Below, in pieces: positions 33,748 to 41,351 of a stretch of DNA of 64,000 nt. The notes below the pieces were generated by a model, which saw only the letters and a program-made list of their open reading frames with translations, was not told the origin of the DNA and ran no database searches. Source of the stretch: Micromonospora sp. RHAY321 (GTDB lineage Bacteria > Actinomycetota > Actinomycetes > Mycobacteriales > Micromonosporaceae); NCBI RefSeq assembly GCF_023896955.1, contig NZ_JAMHIW010000008.1, forward strand, positions 1 through 64,000. Direction: 5' to 3'. Numbering within the stretch: the first letter of the stretch is position 1; each line of letters begins with the position of its first letter. The position numbers were made by a program, and so were the translations under genes.

Positions 33748-34509
33748 ATGGATCTCTCCCACGCCGCGCTGCTGCTCGCCGCCGGTCTCGCCGCTGGCAC
33801 GATCAACGCGGTGGCCGGTGGCGGTTCGCTGATCACCTTTCCGGCGATGATCGCGGTGGGGCTGCCCCCGGTGCCGGCGAACGTCAGCAACTCCGTCGCC
33901 GTGTTCCCCGGGTACGTGGCCAGCGTGGCGGGCAGCCGGGTGGATCTGCCGCGTGGCCGCGCGCTGGCGACGCTGGTGCCCACGACGGTCGTCGGCACGA
34001 TCCTCGGGGCGTTGCTGCTGCTGGCCACCCCGGCCCGCGCGTTCGAGCTGGTCGTGCCATTTCTGGTGCTCGGCGCGACCGCGGTGCTCGCCTTCCAGGA
34101 CCCGCTGCGCCGGCTGGTCGGTCATCCCCGGGACCTGTCGCCGCGTCAGCGCACGGTCGCGGTGCAGACGATGGTGGCGCTCGGCGCGGTGTACGGGGGG
34201 TACTTCGGCGCGGCGCTCGGGGTGATGCTGGTCGCCGGGTTGGCCCTGGTGCTGGACGCGACGCTCGCCCGGGTCAGCGCGATCAAGAATCTGCTCTCCG
34301 CGGTGGTGGGCTTCACCACGCTGGTGGTGTTCGCCCTGTTCGGCCCGGTGAACTGGGCCGCCGTCGCGGTGGTCGCCCCGGCGACCCTGATCGGGGGGTA
34401 CGCCGGCGCCCGGCTGGTCCGTAGGCTGCCACCGGTGCTGCTCAAGACGATGATCGTGGTGTTCGGGACGGTCATCGGGCTCTACCTGCTCTGGCGCGCC
34501 CTCACCTGA
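33748..34509 (+). CDS. TSUP-family (TauE/SafE) membrane permease
   Basis: A 253-residue protein with about eight membrane helices in two similar halves. The first half has GLAAGTINAVAGGGSLITFP, the signature of TauE/SafE permeases, and the second has GGYFGAALGVMLVAGLAL and INLLSAV-like ARVSAIKNLLSAVVGF. Relatives export or import sulfite, sulfoacetate or other small organic anions. TAACCT (33733-33738) ends 9 nt before the ATG and no ribosome-binding site is seen, so the message is probably leaderless or nearly so. It is divergent from rnpB and convergent with the MFS gene, with a long palindromic element between. Confidence 0.9.
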   Translation: MDLSHAALLLAAGLAAGTINAVAGGGSLITFPAMIAVGLPPVPANVSNSVAVFPGYVASVAGSRVDLPRGRALATLVPTTVVGTILGALLLLATPARAFELVVPFLVLGATAVLAFQDPLRRLVGHPRDLSPRQRTVAVQTMVALGAVYGGYFGAALGVMLVAGLALVLDATLARVSAIKNLLSAVVGFTTLVVFALFGPVNWAAVAVVAPATLIGGYAGARLVRRLPPVLLKTMIVVFGTVIGLYLLWRALT

Positions 34510-34542
34510 CCTCCGCCCAACGCAGCCCCGCCGCCCCAATGC

Positions 34543-34622
34543 CAAGATCCGCGCAGCTTCCGGGAAAGTGCTGCCTCGACAGGAGCTGAGGCAGCAGGTT
34601 GCCCGAACGTGCGCGGATCTTG
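34543..34622. repeat. 80-bp nested palindromic intergenic element; probable bidirectional terminator
   Basis: Outer arms 34543-34555 (CAAGATCCGCGCA) and 34610-34622 are exact inverted repeats; inner arms TGCTGCCTC (34569-34577) and GAGGCAGCA (34588-34596) are exact; the segments between also pair imperfectly. The whole element would fold into one long hairpin. It sits between convergent genes, like the palindrome at 1794-1850. This size and structure fit a non-autonomous palindromic repeat that has settled in an intergenic site and may serve as terminator. Confidence 0.7.
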
Positions 34623-34639
34623 ACGGTGGGGGACGGCGG

Positions 34640-35872
34640 TCAGTACGCCTCGCCGACCGGCTCTTCCGGGGCGTGCTCGGTGCCGGCGGCGACCCGGTTC
34701 CAGCGGGACCAGAGCACCCGCTCTCCGTAGCCGGCGGCCATCAGGTGCGCGAAGGCCAGGTAGACCAGCACGCCGACGGCGAGGACGCCGAAACCGACCC
34801 AGTACGGCAGCGACAGCGAGTGTTCGGCGAGCTTGCCGGAGATGATCGGTGCCGGCGCGGCGGCGCCCCAGCGGACCAGGTTGAAGGCGCCGGTGGCCAC
34901 CCGGCGGTCGCTGGAGCCGAGGCCGAGCGCCAGGTCGGTGAGGTTGGCGTTGGCCAGCCCCATGCAGAGCCCGGAGAGCACCAGCACCACCAGCGCCTCG
35001 GCGGTGCTGGTCGAGGTGGCGAAGAGGACCATGCAGACCAGCAGGCCGGCGATGGCCACGCCGACGGTCTGCACCGCGCCGATCCGGTGGGCCAGCCGGT
35101 GGCCGACCACCAGGATGCCGGCGGCCAGGCCGAGGCCCCAGCCGGTGAAGGCCAGCCCCAGCGGGATGACGTCCAGGCCGAGGAAGAGCGGCGTGTAGCC
35201 GAGCACCACGAAGAAGACGAAGTTGTACGTGCCGGTCACCACGCAGAGCGCGATGAACGCCGGCCGGCGGTAGGTGGCGAAGATCTGGCCGACCCGCACC
35301 GGGGCCTGCCGGTTGGTCGGCTCGCGCAGCTTGCGGGCGGCCACGCCGAGCGCCAGGACCATGAACACGCCGCACACGAAGAACGGCAGCCGCCAGCTGA
35401 CCTCGCCGAGCAGGCCGCCGATCAGCGGGCCGACGGCGAAGCCGAGACCGAGGGCCGTCTCGAAGAGGCCGACCACCCATTCCCGGTCGACGGCGAGGTT
35501 GACCAGCACCACCATGGCGGTGGCGAAGAACATCGCGTTGCCCAGTCCCCAGACGCCGCGCAGCACGGACAGCTGCACGATGCTGTCGCTGAACGAGGCG
35601 AGGATCGCCGCCACGCCGACCACGGAGACGCCGGTGATCAGCACCGGCTTGAAGCCGAACCGGCCGCTGGCCAGCGTCGCCGGGATCATGCCGAGGGCCA
35701 TCACCGCGATGTACGCGGTGAACAGCAGCTCGACCTGCCAGGCGGTGACCCCGATGGCGTCGCCGATGGCCGGCAGGATCGGGTCGACGACGGCGATGCC
35801 GGCGATCGCGAGGAAGGCCACCAGTGTGGTGGCGTAGATGGCACTGCGGTTCGGTTCGGAACGCCGATCCAC
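34640..35872 (-). CDS. MFS transporter, multidrug-efflux type
   Basis: A 410-residue protein with 12 predicted helices. IAGIAVVDPILPAIGDAIG in the first helix and loop, GFKPVLITGVSVVGV after helix 2 and WGLGNAMFFATAMVVL mark the drug:H+ antiporter type, and a central loop lies near residue 190. It would pump drugs or metabolites out in exchange for protons. GTG 35872 was chosen because GGGGAG lies 5 nt upstream. The minus-strand -10 TACGAT (35899-35894) lies inside the first of two MarR-type operators, and the divergent gene encodes a MarR regulator, so MarR very likely represses both. Confidence 0.9.
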   Translation of the reverse strand: MDRRSEPNRSAIYATTLVAFLAIAGIAVVDPILPAIGDAIGVTAWQVELLFTAYIAVMALGMIPATLASGRFGFKPVLITGVSVVGVAAILASFSDSIVQLSVLRGVWGLGNAMFFATAMVVLVNLAVDREWVVGLFETALGLGFAVGPLIGGLLGEVSWRLPFFVCGVFMVLALGVAARKLREPTNRQAPVRVGQIFATYRRPAFIALCVVTGTYNFVFFVVLGYTPLFLGLDVIPLGLAFTGWGLGLAAGILVVGHRLAHRIGAVQTVGVAIAGLLVCMVLFATSTSTAEALVVLVLSGLCMGLANANLTDLALGLGSSDRRVATGAFNLVRWGAAAPAPIISGKLAEHSLSLPYWVGFGVLAVGVLVYLAFAHLMAAGYGERVLWSRWNRVAAGTEHAPEEPVGEAY

Positions 35873-35889
35873 TCCGACTCCCCAATTAG

Positions 35890-35923
35890 CTGTATCGTAC
35901 AGGTACTTACCTTGTATCATACA
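35890..35923. promoter_or_regulatory. Two operators of the MarR regulator overlapping both divergent promoters
   Basis: Site 1 is CTGTATCGTACAG (35890-35902), site 2 is TGTATCATACA (35913-35923); each is a perfect inverted repeat, with centres 22 bp apart (two helical turns). Site 1 contains the MFS -10 (TACGAT on minus) and site 2 contains the marR -10 (TATCAT, 35915-35920). Binding would block both promoters. Confidence 0.85.
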
Positions 35924-35926
35924 GCT

Positions 35927-36418
35927 ATGAGCGACGACCCCTACCGGGACACCGATGCCGACGCCGACGACCACGAGGTCACGCTCGGCCGGATCGAGAC
36001 CGAGGTGGCCCTGCTGATGCGCTTCGGCGAGGCGACCCGGCGGGCCACCGGCACCGCCGAGCACCGGGTGCTCGACCGGGCGGCGTACGTGATCCTGCGG
36101 CACCTGGACGCCGCCGGCCCGCAGAACGTCTCCGCGCTCGCCGCCCGGCTCAACCTGGACGGTTCGACCGTGACCCGGCAGGTGTCCGCGCTCCAGCGCG
36201 ACGGTCTGATCACCCGCGCCCCCGACCCGTCCGACGGGCGGGGCACGGTCATCTCCCCCACCGCGGCGGGCCTGCAACGGATGGCGGCGGTGCGGGCCGC
36301 GCGGACCCGCCTCTACGGCGACATGCTCGCCGACTGGCCCGCCGAGGACCGGGAGACCCTGGCGCGGATGTTGCACCGCCTCAACGAGGCCCTGGTGTCC
36401 CGCAACCGGGGCCGCTGA
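35927..36418 (+). CDS. MarR-family transcriptional regulator
   Basis: A 163-residue protein with the MarR winged helix: HRVLDRAAYVILRHLDAAGP, the recognition segment VSALAARLNLDGSTVTRQVSAL near residues 68-89, and the wing PDPSDGRGTVISPTAAG (DxSDxR motif present). A helical acidic N-terminus and a C-terminal dimerisation helix frame it. It would dimerise on the two palindromes upstream and be released by a small ligand, most likely a substrate of the adjacent MFS pump. ATG 35927 is at exact leaderless spacing from TATCAT. A strong hairpin terminator follows. Confidence 0.94.
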   Translation: MSDDPYRDTDADADDHEVTLGRIETEVALLMRFGEATRRATGTAEHRVLDRAAYVILRHLDAAGPQNVSALAARLNLDGSTVTRQVSALQRDGLITRAPDPSDGRGTVISPTAAGLQRMAAVRAARTRLYGDMLADWPAEDRETLARMLHRLNEALVSRNRGR

Positions 36419-36432
36419 GCCTCCCTGACACC

Positions 36433-36475
36433 GAAGGGCCGCCTCCCGACGCCACGCGTCGAGAAGCGGCCCTTC
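36433..36475. terminator. Bidirectional hairpin terminator
   Basis: GAAGGGCCGC (36433-36442) and its exact complement (36466-36475) form a 10-bp stem with a 23-nt loop between two convergent genes, 14 bp after the MarR stop and 7 bp from the symporter stop. Confidence 0.75.
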
Positions 36476-36482
36476 CTGTGCG

Positions 36483-38132
36483 CTAGGCGACCGGTTCGCG
36501 GGCCGAGTCGGCGTCGCGCTCGGTGCCCGGAGTGACCCGGGGGTCGCCCTCGTCGGCGAAGTAGTCGTCTCCGACGGTGCCGTCGACACCCTCGTCGGCC
36601 TTGGCGGCCCGCAGGACCAGCGTCAGCAGCGCCGCGACCGCCAGGTTGACCAGCACCGCCACGATGCCGACGTAGATCGTCTTGGGCGTGTCGAAGCCGA
36701 ACTTCTCCAGCGGGAAGGCCGAGCCGCCGAAGTGCTTCCGGGTCGGGCTGGCCACCTGGTAGAGCATCCACATGCCGAGCCCCATGCCGGCGACCCAGCC
36801 GACGACCAGCGCGGTCCGGTGGAACCAGCGTGTGTAGAGACCCAACGCCACCGCCGGCAGCGTCTGAAGGATGATCACGCCACCGATGAGCTGCAGGTCG
36901 ATGGAGAACTGCGGGTCCAGGAACACGATGCAGGCCACCGCGCCGACCTTGACCACCAGCGAGGTGATCTTCGAGACGTTCGCCTCCTGCGCCGGGCTGG
37001 CGTCCCGCTTCAGGTACTCCTTGTAGATGTTGCGGGTGAACAGGTTCGCCGCCGCGATCGACATGATCGCCGCCGGCACCAGCGCCCCGATGCCGATGGC
37101 CGCGTACGCGACCCCGGCGAACCAGTCCGGGAACTGCTGGTCGAAGAGCAGCGGCACGATGGTGTTGTTGTCCACACTGCCCGCCGACGCACCCGGCAGC
37201 GGCTTCACCCCGGCCGCGATGGCCATGTAGCCGAGCAGCGCGATCAGCCCGAGCAGCAGGCTGTACGCCGGCAGCGCCGACATGTTCCGCTTGATCACGT
37301 TCCGGTTCCGGCTGGCCAGCACACCGGTGATGCTGTGCGGGTACAGGAACAGCGCCAACGCCGAACCGAACGCCAGCGTGACGTACTGGAGCTGGTTGTT
37401 GCCGTTGAGCAGGACACCGTCGTTCGGGTTCGGTGACGCCTGGAACTTGGCGTCCGCCGCGTCGAAGATGTCGCCCCACCCACCGAGCTTGTACGGCAGG
37501 TAGATGACCGCCACCAGGATCACGACGTAGATCAGGCTGTCCTTGACGAACGCGATCAGCGCCGGCGCGCGGAGCCCGGACTGGTAGGTGTACGCGGCCA
37601 GGATGGCGAACGCGATGATGATCGGCAGGTGCCGGGCGAGAGTGCTCTCCCCGGTCACGCCCATGGTCTTGAGGACCGCCTCGATGCCGACCAGTTGCAG
37701 CGCGATGTAGGGCATCGTGGCCACGATGCCGGTGATCGCGACCAGCAGCGCCAGCACCGGCGAGTCGAACCGGGTGCGGACGAAGTCGGCCGGCGTGACG
37801 AAGCCGTGCCGGTGCGAGACCGACCAGAGCCGGATCAGCACCAGGAAGACCAGCGGGTAGACGACGATCGTGTACGGCACGGCGAAGAACCCGGCTGCCC
37901 CGGCACCGAACATCAGTGCCGGCACCGCCACGAAGGTGTACGCGGTGTAGAGGTCACCGCCGACCAGGAACCAGGTGATCCAGCCGCCGAAGTTACGCCC
38001 GCCCAGGCCCCACTCGTCGAGGTGCGCCATGTCCTTCGGCGCACGCCAGCGGGCGGCCACGAAGCCCATCACGCTGACCAGCAGGAACAACAGCGAGAAG
38101 ACGATGATCTCGGTGAGATGATCGCGCCACAT
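36483..38132 (-). CDS. Sodium:solute symporter (SSS family), monocarboxylate/acetate type
   Basis: A 549-residue transporter with about 13 helices. HLDEWGLGGRNFGGWITWFL near the N-terminus and VALFLYPHSITG-like ALALFLYPHSITGVLASRNR are typical of the SSS proteins that take up acetate, pyruvate or other short acids with sodium. The cytosolic C-terminal tail is acidic. The ATG shares a base with the stop of the small DUF3311 gene (TGATG). DUF3311-SSS pairs are a recurring arrangement in actinobacteria, in which the small membrane protein probably supports transporter assembly. The substrate is not determined. Confidence 0.92.
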   Translation of the reverse strand: MWRDHLTEIIVFSLLFLLVSVMGFVAARWRAPKDMAHLDEWGLGGRNFGGWITWFLVGGDLYTAYTFVAVPALMFGAGAAGFFAVPYTIVVYPLVFLVLIRLWSVSHRHGFVTPADFVRTRFDSPVLALLVAITGIVATMPYIALQLVGIEAVLKTMGVTGESTLARHLPIIIAFAILAAYTYQSGLRAPALIAFVKDSLIYVVILVAVIYLPYKLGGWGDIFDAADAKFQASPNPNDGVLLNGNNQLQYVTLAFGSALALFLYPHSITGVLASRNRNVIKRNMSALPAYSLLLGLIALLGYMAIAAGVKPLPGASAGSVDNNTIVPLLFDQQFPDWFAGVAYAAIGIGALVPAAIMSIAAANLFTRNIYKEYLKRDASPAQEANVSKITSLVVKVGAVACIVFLDPQFSIDLQLIGGVIILQTLPAVALGLYTRWFHRTALVVGWVAGMGLGMWMLYQVASPTRKHFGGSAFPLEKFGFDTPKTIYVGIVAVLVNLAVAALLTLVLRAAKADEGVDGTVGDDYFADEGDPRVTPGTERDADSAREPVA

Positions 38133-38374
38133 CAGCGCTCACCCCGCTTCTTCGTCAACTGGTAGACCAGCGTCGTGGTGGAGACGCCGAGCAGGATCCA
38201 CGCCAACTGCAGCCAGTAGTACCGAGGAAACCCGAAGATCCGGGGTGAGTCGCCGTTGAAGAAAGCCGGGATCAGCGGCACCACGATGGGGATGAAGAGC
38301 AACCAGTTCCAGGGGCTGTGGTCCTTCGCCCTGACTGGCGCCGTGGTGGTCGCCTCCGGTTCGGGTGCAGCCAT
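38132..38374 (-). CDS. DUF3311 small membrane protein, partner of the symporter
   Basis: An 80-residue protein with two membrane helices: NWLLFIPIVVPLIPAFF and YYWLQLAWILLGVSTTTLVY, joined by a short loop with GFPRYYW, the conserved DUF3311 signature. The basic tail TKKRGER faces the cytosol. ATG 38374 was chosen because GGAGG lies 8 nt upstream. It overlaps the symporter start by one base, so the pair forms an operon. An 8-bp inverted repeat (38393-38400 with 38421-38428) lies just upstream and could be a regulator site; TAGCCT on the minus strand in the same area may be the -10. Confidence 0.9.
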   Translation of the reverse strand: MAAPEPEATTTAPVRAKDHSPWNWLLFIPIVVPLIPAFFNGDSPRIFGFPRYYWLQLAWILLGVSTTTLVYQLTKKRGER

Positions 38375-38548
38375 CTGACACACCTCCGGGAAGTCGTAGC
38401 TAGCCATGTAACGGCCGGAGGCTACGACCCTGTGAGCGCCGTCACGCTCAACCAGTCGAGGGCGCTGCGCCGAACGGCATCCGTAGTGCGCCGAGCGGCA
38501 TCGACCGGCGTACCCGGTGACGGACGACGGGACCGGCCCGGCGACGGC

Positions 38549-38583
38549 GTGGGGCCCGGGTGCGGTCGGCACCCGGGCCCCAC
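38549..38583 (-). terminator. Strong hairpin terminator of the M14 carboxypeptidase gene
   Basis: Perfect 15-bp arms (38549-38563 and 38569-38583) with a 5-nt loop lie 31 nt beyond the carboxypeptidase stop. The 240-bp region to the symporter operon contains nothing else recognised apart from its promoter. Confidence 0.85.
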
Positions 38584-38614
38584 ATCGGCCGGTCGTCGGC
38601 TCAGCCGGTCGGGG

Positions 38615-41071
38615 TCACCGCCGGGCCGCCCAGAGCACGGCACGGCCAAGCTGCGACTGAAGACCCTTGGGGTGCAGGCGGAACGTCGGGTCGGTGCCGA
38701 ACAGCACCACGCCGTTTCCGGCGACGGAGACACCCCGCACGATGCTGGCCTGGTTGGCCGCCGCAGCCTGTCCATTGGCACCGTCGGTGGCCCACCAGCC
38801 GGAGAGCAGCGGGTCAGCGGCGTACGACTGCTCGACCTCGACGTTGGCGCCCAGGTGGGTGAACCAGACGGGCTGGCTGATGAACGCGTGCGGGATGGCC
38901 GACGTGGTGACGGGTCCCCCGTTGTTCACGATGTTGGCCACCCCGCTGGCCAGGCTCTCCGCCGCGGTGGCGGTCACGGTGAGCAGCGCGGCGGCGTTGC
39001 TGAAGGACGCCCCGGCGGTGCCCAGGCCGACCACTCCGCCGCCCCGGGCGAGGAAACCCTCCACGGCGGCCCGGTTCTCGGCGGTCAGGTTCGCCAGGTC
39101 GACGTTGCCGGCGACCAGCAGCACGTCGACGTCCTCGGTCAGCGTGCCCGCCAGCGTCGCGGCGGTCACCGCCCGCGCCTCGAAGCCCAGGTCGGCGAGG
39201 GTGTCCCGCTCCTCGACCGTGCCGATGTAGCCGACCACGACCCGGTCCAGCGGGGTGCCCCGCCAGCCCCTGGGCGCCGGTTCGAAGCTGACCGCGCGGG
39301 CCTTCACCTCGGCGCCGGCCAGCTTACGGTTGGCCGGGGTGCCGGGGACGACCACCGACCCGTCCTCGAGCCGGTAGACGGCGACGCCCTTGGCCAGCAG
39401 CGAGTTGACCGCGAGCAGATCGGCGGCGTCCCGCAGATCCAGGCGTAGGTCGGACCGGCCGGCGGGCAGCGTGCCCTCGGCCCGCCCATCGTAGGTCCGC
39501 TCCAGGTGCACCCCGGGCAGGGTGTTCCACAGGACGTCGACGGTGGCGCCCCAGGTCAGCCCCTGACTCCAGGCGGCCGGGCCGGCGTACAGGTCGCCCA
39601 CCCGGTCGGTGATGTCCGCGCCCGGTTCGAGCAGTGAGTTGACCAGGCCGCGCTTCGGCTGGTGCATGTCGACGACGTACGAGCCGGCCCGGTAGCTCTT
39701 GCCACCGGCGGTGAACGCCTTCTTCGCCCGCCACACCCGGCCACCGCTGCCGATCAGCAGGTCGACCAGGCGAGCCGCAGCCGGCTCGGAGCGCTGCCCG
39801 GTGCCGGTCGGGATGACGTAGGACCGGGGGAAGGTGGTGTTGTAGTTGTCCTCCGGCCCCCAGCCCGGCACGTAGCCGTCGGGGATGTCGCGCAGCGGCT
39901 CACCGGCCAGGCCCCGGCGGTAGACCTCGGCCTGGTCGTGCAGCACCTCGGCCCGGTGGTCCTGGATGTAGCGCAGCGAGGTGCGGATCGCCACCTCGTG
40001 CACGTCGGTGTTGATGCCGGAGCGACGGACCCGCTCGGCGGGAGTGAGCGTGCTGCCGCGCGGGTTCAGCGGCGCCTCGATGGTGTACGGGATGCTGCTC
40101 TGCAGCATGGCGAACGACGGCACGTAGATCGGCGGGAAGTCGTCCCACACGCCCGGCTCGTCGTCGCGGAACGGGATCCGCGCCCGCTGGGTCTCGGCGT
40201 ACCCGAGGCCGCGCAGTCCCTCCTCGATCGCCAGCGCGTTCGGCAGGCCGTGCTTGATGTACAGGTCGTACTCGTTGTTGACGTTGTGCGGCGGGGTGCT
40301 GGGGTGCAGCAGGGTCGGGTTGACGTACCCGTGCAGGTCCAGCGTGATGATCGGCTTGGTGTCGATGATCAGGTCGCGGATGAGGTTGGTCTCGGGTTGC
40401 GCGACGATGGTCAGGTCGCGGTTCAGGTCGTAGCCCGCCGCGTTGGCCCGGGTGCCGGCCACCCGGCCGTCCGGGTTGGAGGTGATGTTGAAGACCAGCC
40501 GGTTGCGCCTCAGCAGCGCGGCCACCTCGGGGCTGCGGTTGGTGGCGAGGTCCTCGATGACCCGCAGCGCGGCGTCGGTGCCCTCCCACTCGTTGCCGTG
40601 GATGTTGGCGTTGACGAAGAGCGGGGTCTTGTAGCCGGCGAGCAGCTTCCGGTCCCGCTGCGCCCGGGCCGGTTCGTCCTCGATGAGCCGCTTCCAGGTC
40701 TCCTGCTGCCGGGCCTCGGTGCGGCTCTCCGGCGCGGTCACGGTGACCGCGTACAGGTCGTAGCCGCCGGCGGACCTCCCGGCGACCCGGGCGGAGACCC
40801 GGTCGCTGGCCCGCTGGAGGGCGTTCAGCTTCGGCGCGATCTCGTCGTACGGGAGGACACCGATCGGGATGGACGCGTCGGCCGGGTTGTCCGGCCAGAG
40901 CGGGAGGGTGCTCTGCCGGGGGTAGCCGCGGATGTCGGAGAGGTCGACGGCACGCGGCGGCACTGTGGGTAGCGCGGTGGCGGACGCGGGCCCGGTGAGG
41001 GCCACGGTGGCGAGCAGCGCGGCGCTCACCACGGTCACGGTGAGCCGGGGTAGACGTCTTGCGGACAACAT
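38615..41071 (-). CDS. Secreted M14-family zinc carboxypeptidase
   Basis: An 818-residue precursor. The signal peptide RLPRLTVTVVSAALLATVAL with SAT-like cleavage near residue 32 directs export. The M14 domain has the zinc ligands His158 and Glu161 in NANIHGNEWEG and His247 in TLDLHGYVNP, with FNITSNPDGR and YDLNRD between them. The last 350 residues are a separate beta-rich region with GYIGTVEERDTLADLGFEAR and a Gly-rich VEGFLARGGGVVGLGTAG segment, which resembles a glutamine-amidotransferase-like or carbohydrate-binding accessory domain. It would trim peptides outside the cell. ATG 41071 has AGGAG 8 nt upstream, locked in an inverted repeat. A short leader frame precedes it. Confidence 0.93.
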   Translation of the reverse strand: MLSARRLPRLTVTVVSAALLATVALTGPASATALPTVPPRAVDLSDIRGYPRQSTLPLWPDNPADASIPIGVLPYDEIAPKLNALQRASDRVSARVAGRSAGGYDLYAVTVTAPESRTEARQQETWKRLIEDEPARAQRDRKLLAGYKTPLFVNANIHGNEWEGTDAALRVIEDLATNRSPEVAALLRRNRLVFNITSNPDGRVAGTRANAAGYDLNRDLTIVAQPETNLIRDLIIDTKPIITLDLHGYVNPTLLHPSTPPHNVNNEYDLYIKHGLPNALAIEEGLRGLGYAETQRARIPFRDDEPGVWDDFPPIYVPSFAMLQSSIPYTIEAPLNPRGSTLTPAERVRRSGINTDVHEVAIRTSLRYIQDHRAEVLHDQAEVYRRGLAGEPLRDIPDGYVPGWGPEDNYNTTFPRSYVIPTGTGQRSEPAAARLVDLLIGSGGRVWRAKKAFTAGGKSYRAGSYVVDMHQPKRGLVNSLLEPGADITDRVGDLYAGPAAWSQGLTWGATVDVLWNTLPGVHLERTYDGRAEGTLPAGRSDLRLDLRDAADLLAVNSLLAKGVAVYRLEDGSVVVPGTPANRKLAGAEVKARAVSFEPAPRGWRGTPLDRVVVGYIGTVEERDTLADLGFEARAVTAATLAGTLTEDVDVLLVAGNVDLANLTAENRAAVEGFLARGGGVVGLGTAGASFSNAAALLTVTATAAESLASGVANIVNNGGPVTTSAIPHAFISQPVWFTHLGANVEVEQSYAADPLLSGWWATDGANGQAAAANQASIVRGVSVAGNGVVLFGTDPTFRLHPKGLQSQLGRAVLWAARR

Positions 41072-41072
41072 G

Positions 41073-41087
41073 GACAGGACTCCTGTC
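41073..41087 (-). promoter_or_regulatory. Inverted repeat that sequesters the carboxypeptidase ribosome-binding site
   Basis: On the minus strand GACAGGAGTCCTGTC (41087-41073) is a 7+1+7 inverted repeat directly before the ATG and contains the AGGAG. In the RNA it can fold on itself and hide the site. A pyrimidine tract (complement of 41161-41171, CCTTCCTTCC) just after the leader frame could compete for it. Confidence 0.5.
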
Positions 41088-41181
41088 GGGGAGGTACGCG
41101 CAGGCGGACGCGCCGCGGGGCCGGAGACCAGCGGTGATGGGAACGCGCCTGCAGCGTGCGAGGAAGGAAGGGAACCCGGCG

Positions 41182-41262
41182 TCAGATGGAGCGTCGACAG
41201 GCGGCGCTGGCGACGCGCAGGAGGTCGATGTGACCCCGCTTCGTCAGGTGAACGCTTCGCAC
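41182..41262 (-). CDS. Leaderless putative leader peptide with cysteine codon, upstream of the M14 gene
   Basis: A 26-residue frame, GTG start at 41262 and TGA at 41184-41182: MRSVHLTKRGHIDLLRVASA followed by ACRRSI. The H-I-D-L-L-R-x-A-S-A-x-C pattern matches a known class of actinobacterial putative leader peptides that precede sulfur and cysteine genes; in mycobacteria related leaderless upstream frames control downstream translation in response to cysteine. A TTGACA-N17-CAAGAT promoter places the transcript start at about 41263, at the start codon. The carboxypeptidase gene begins 110 nt after the stop. A regulatory role here is inferred. Confidence 0.72.
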   Translation of the reverse strand: MRSVHLTKRGHIDLLRVASAACRRSI

Positions 41263-41269
41263 GAAACCG

Positions 41270-41298
41270 ATCTTGAATCGGGCGTCATCCACTGTCAA
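41270..41298 (-). promoter_or_regulatory. Promoter of the leader peptide-carboxypeptidase transcript
   Basis: Minus strand: TTGACA (41298-41293), 17-bp spacer, CAAGAT (41275-41270). This is the best -35/-10 pair seen in the window, and it fits transcription beginning at the GTG of the leader frame. Confidence 0.75.
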
Positions 41299-41351
41299 CA
41301 GTTCCTCACCGGTTGGTGCCGCCGAGCTAAAACCCTCCCGACAGATGGGAA

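Noticed and set aside
38318..40972. Two long plus-strand frames opposite the M14 carboxypeptidase
   Set aside because: They are antisense shadows; the minus-strand gene has a signal peptide and zinc motifs.
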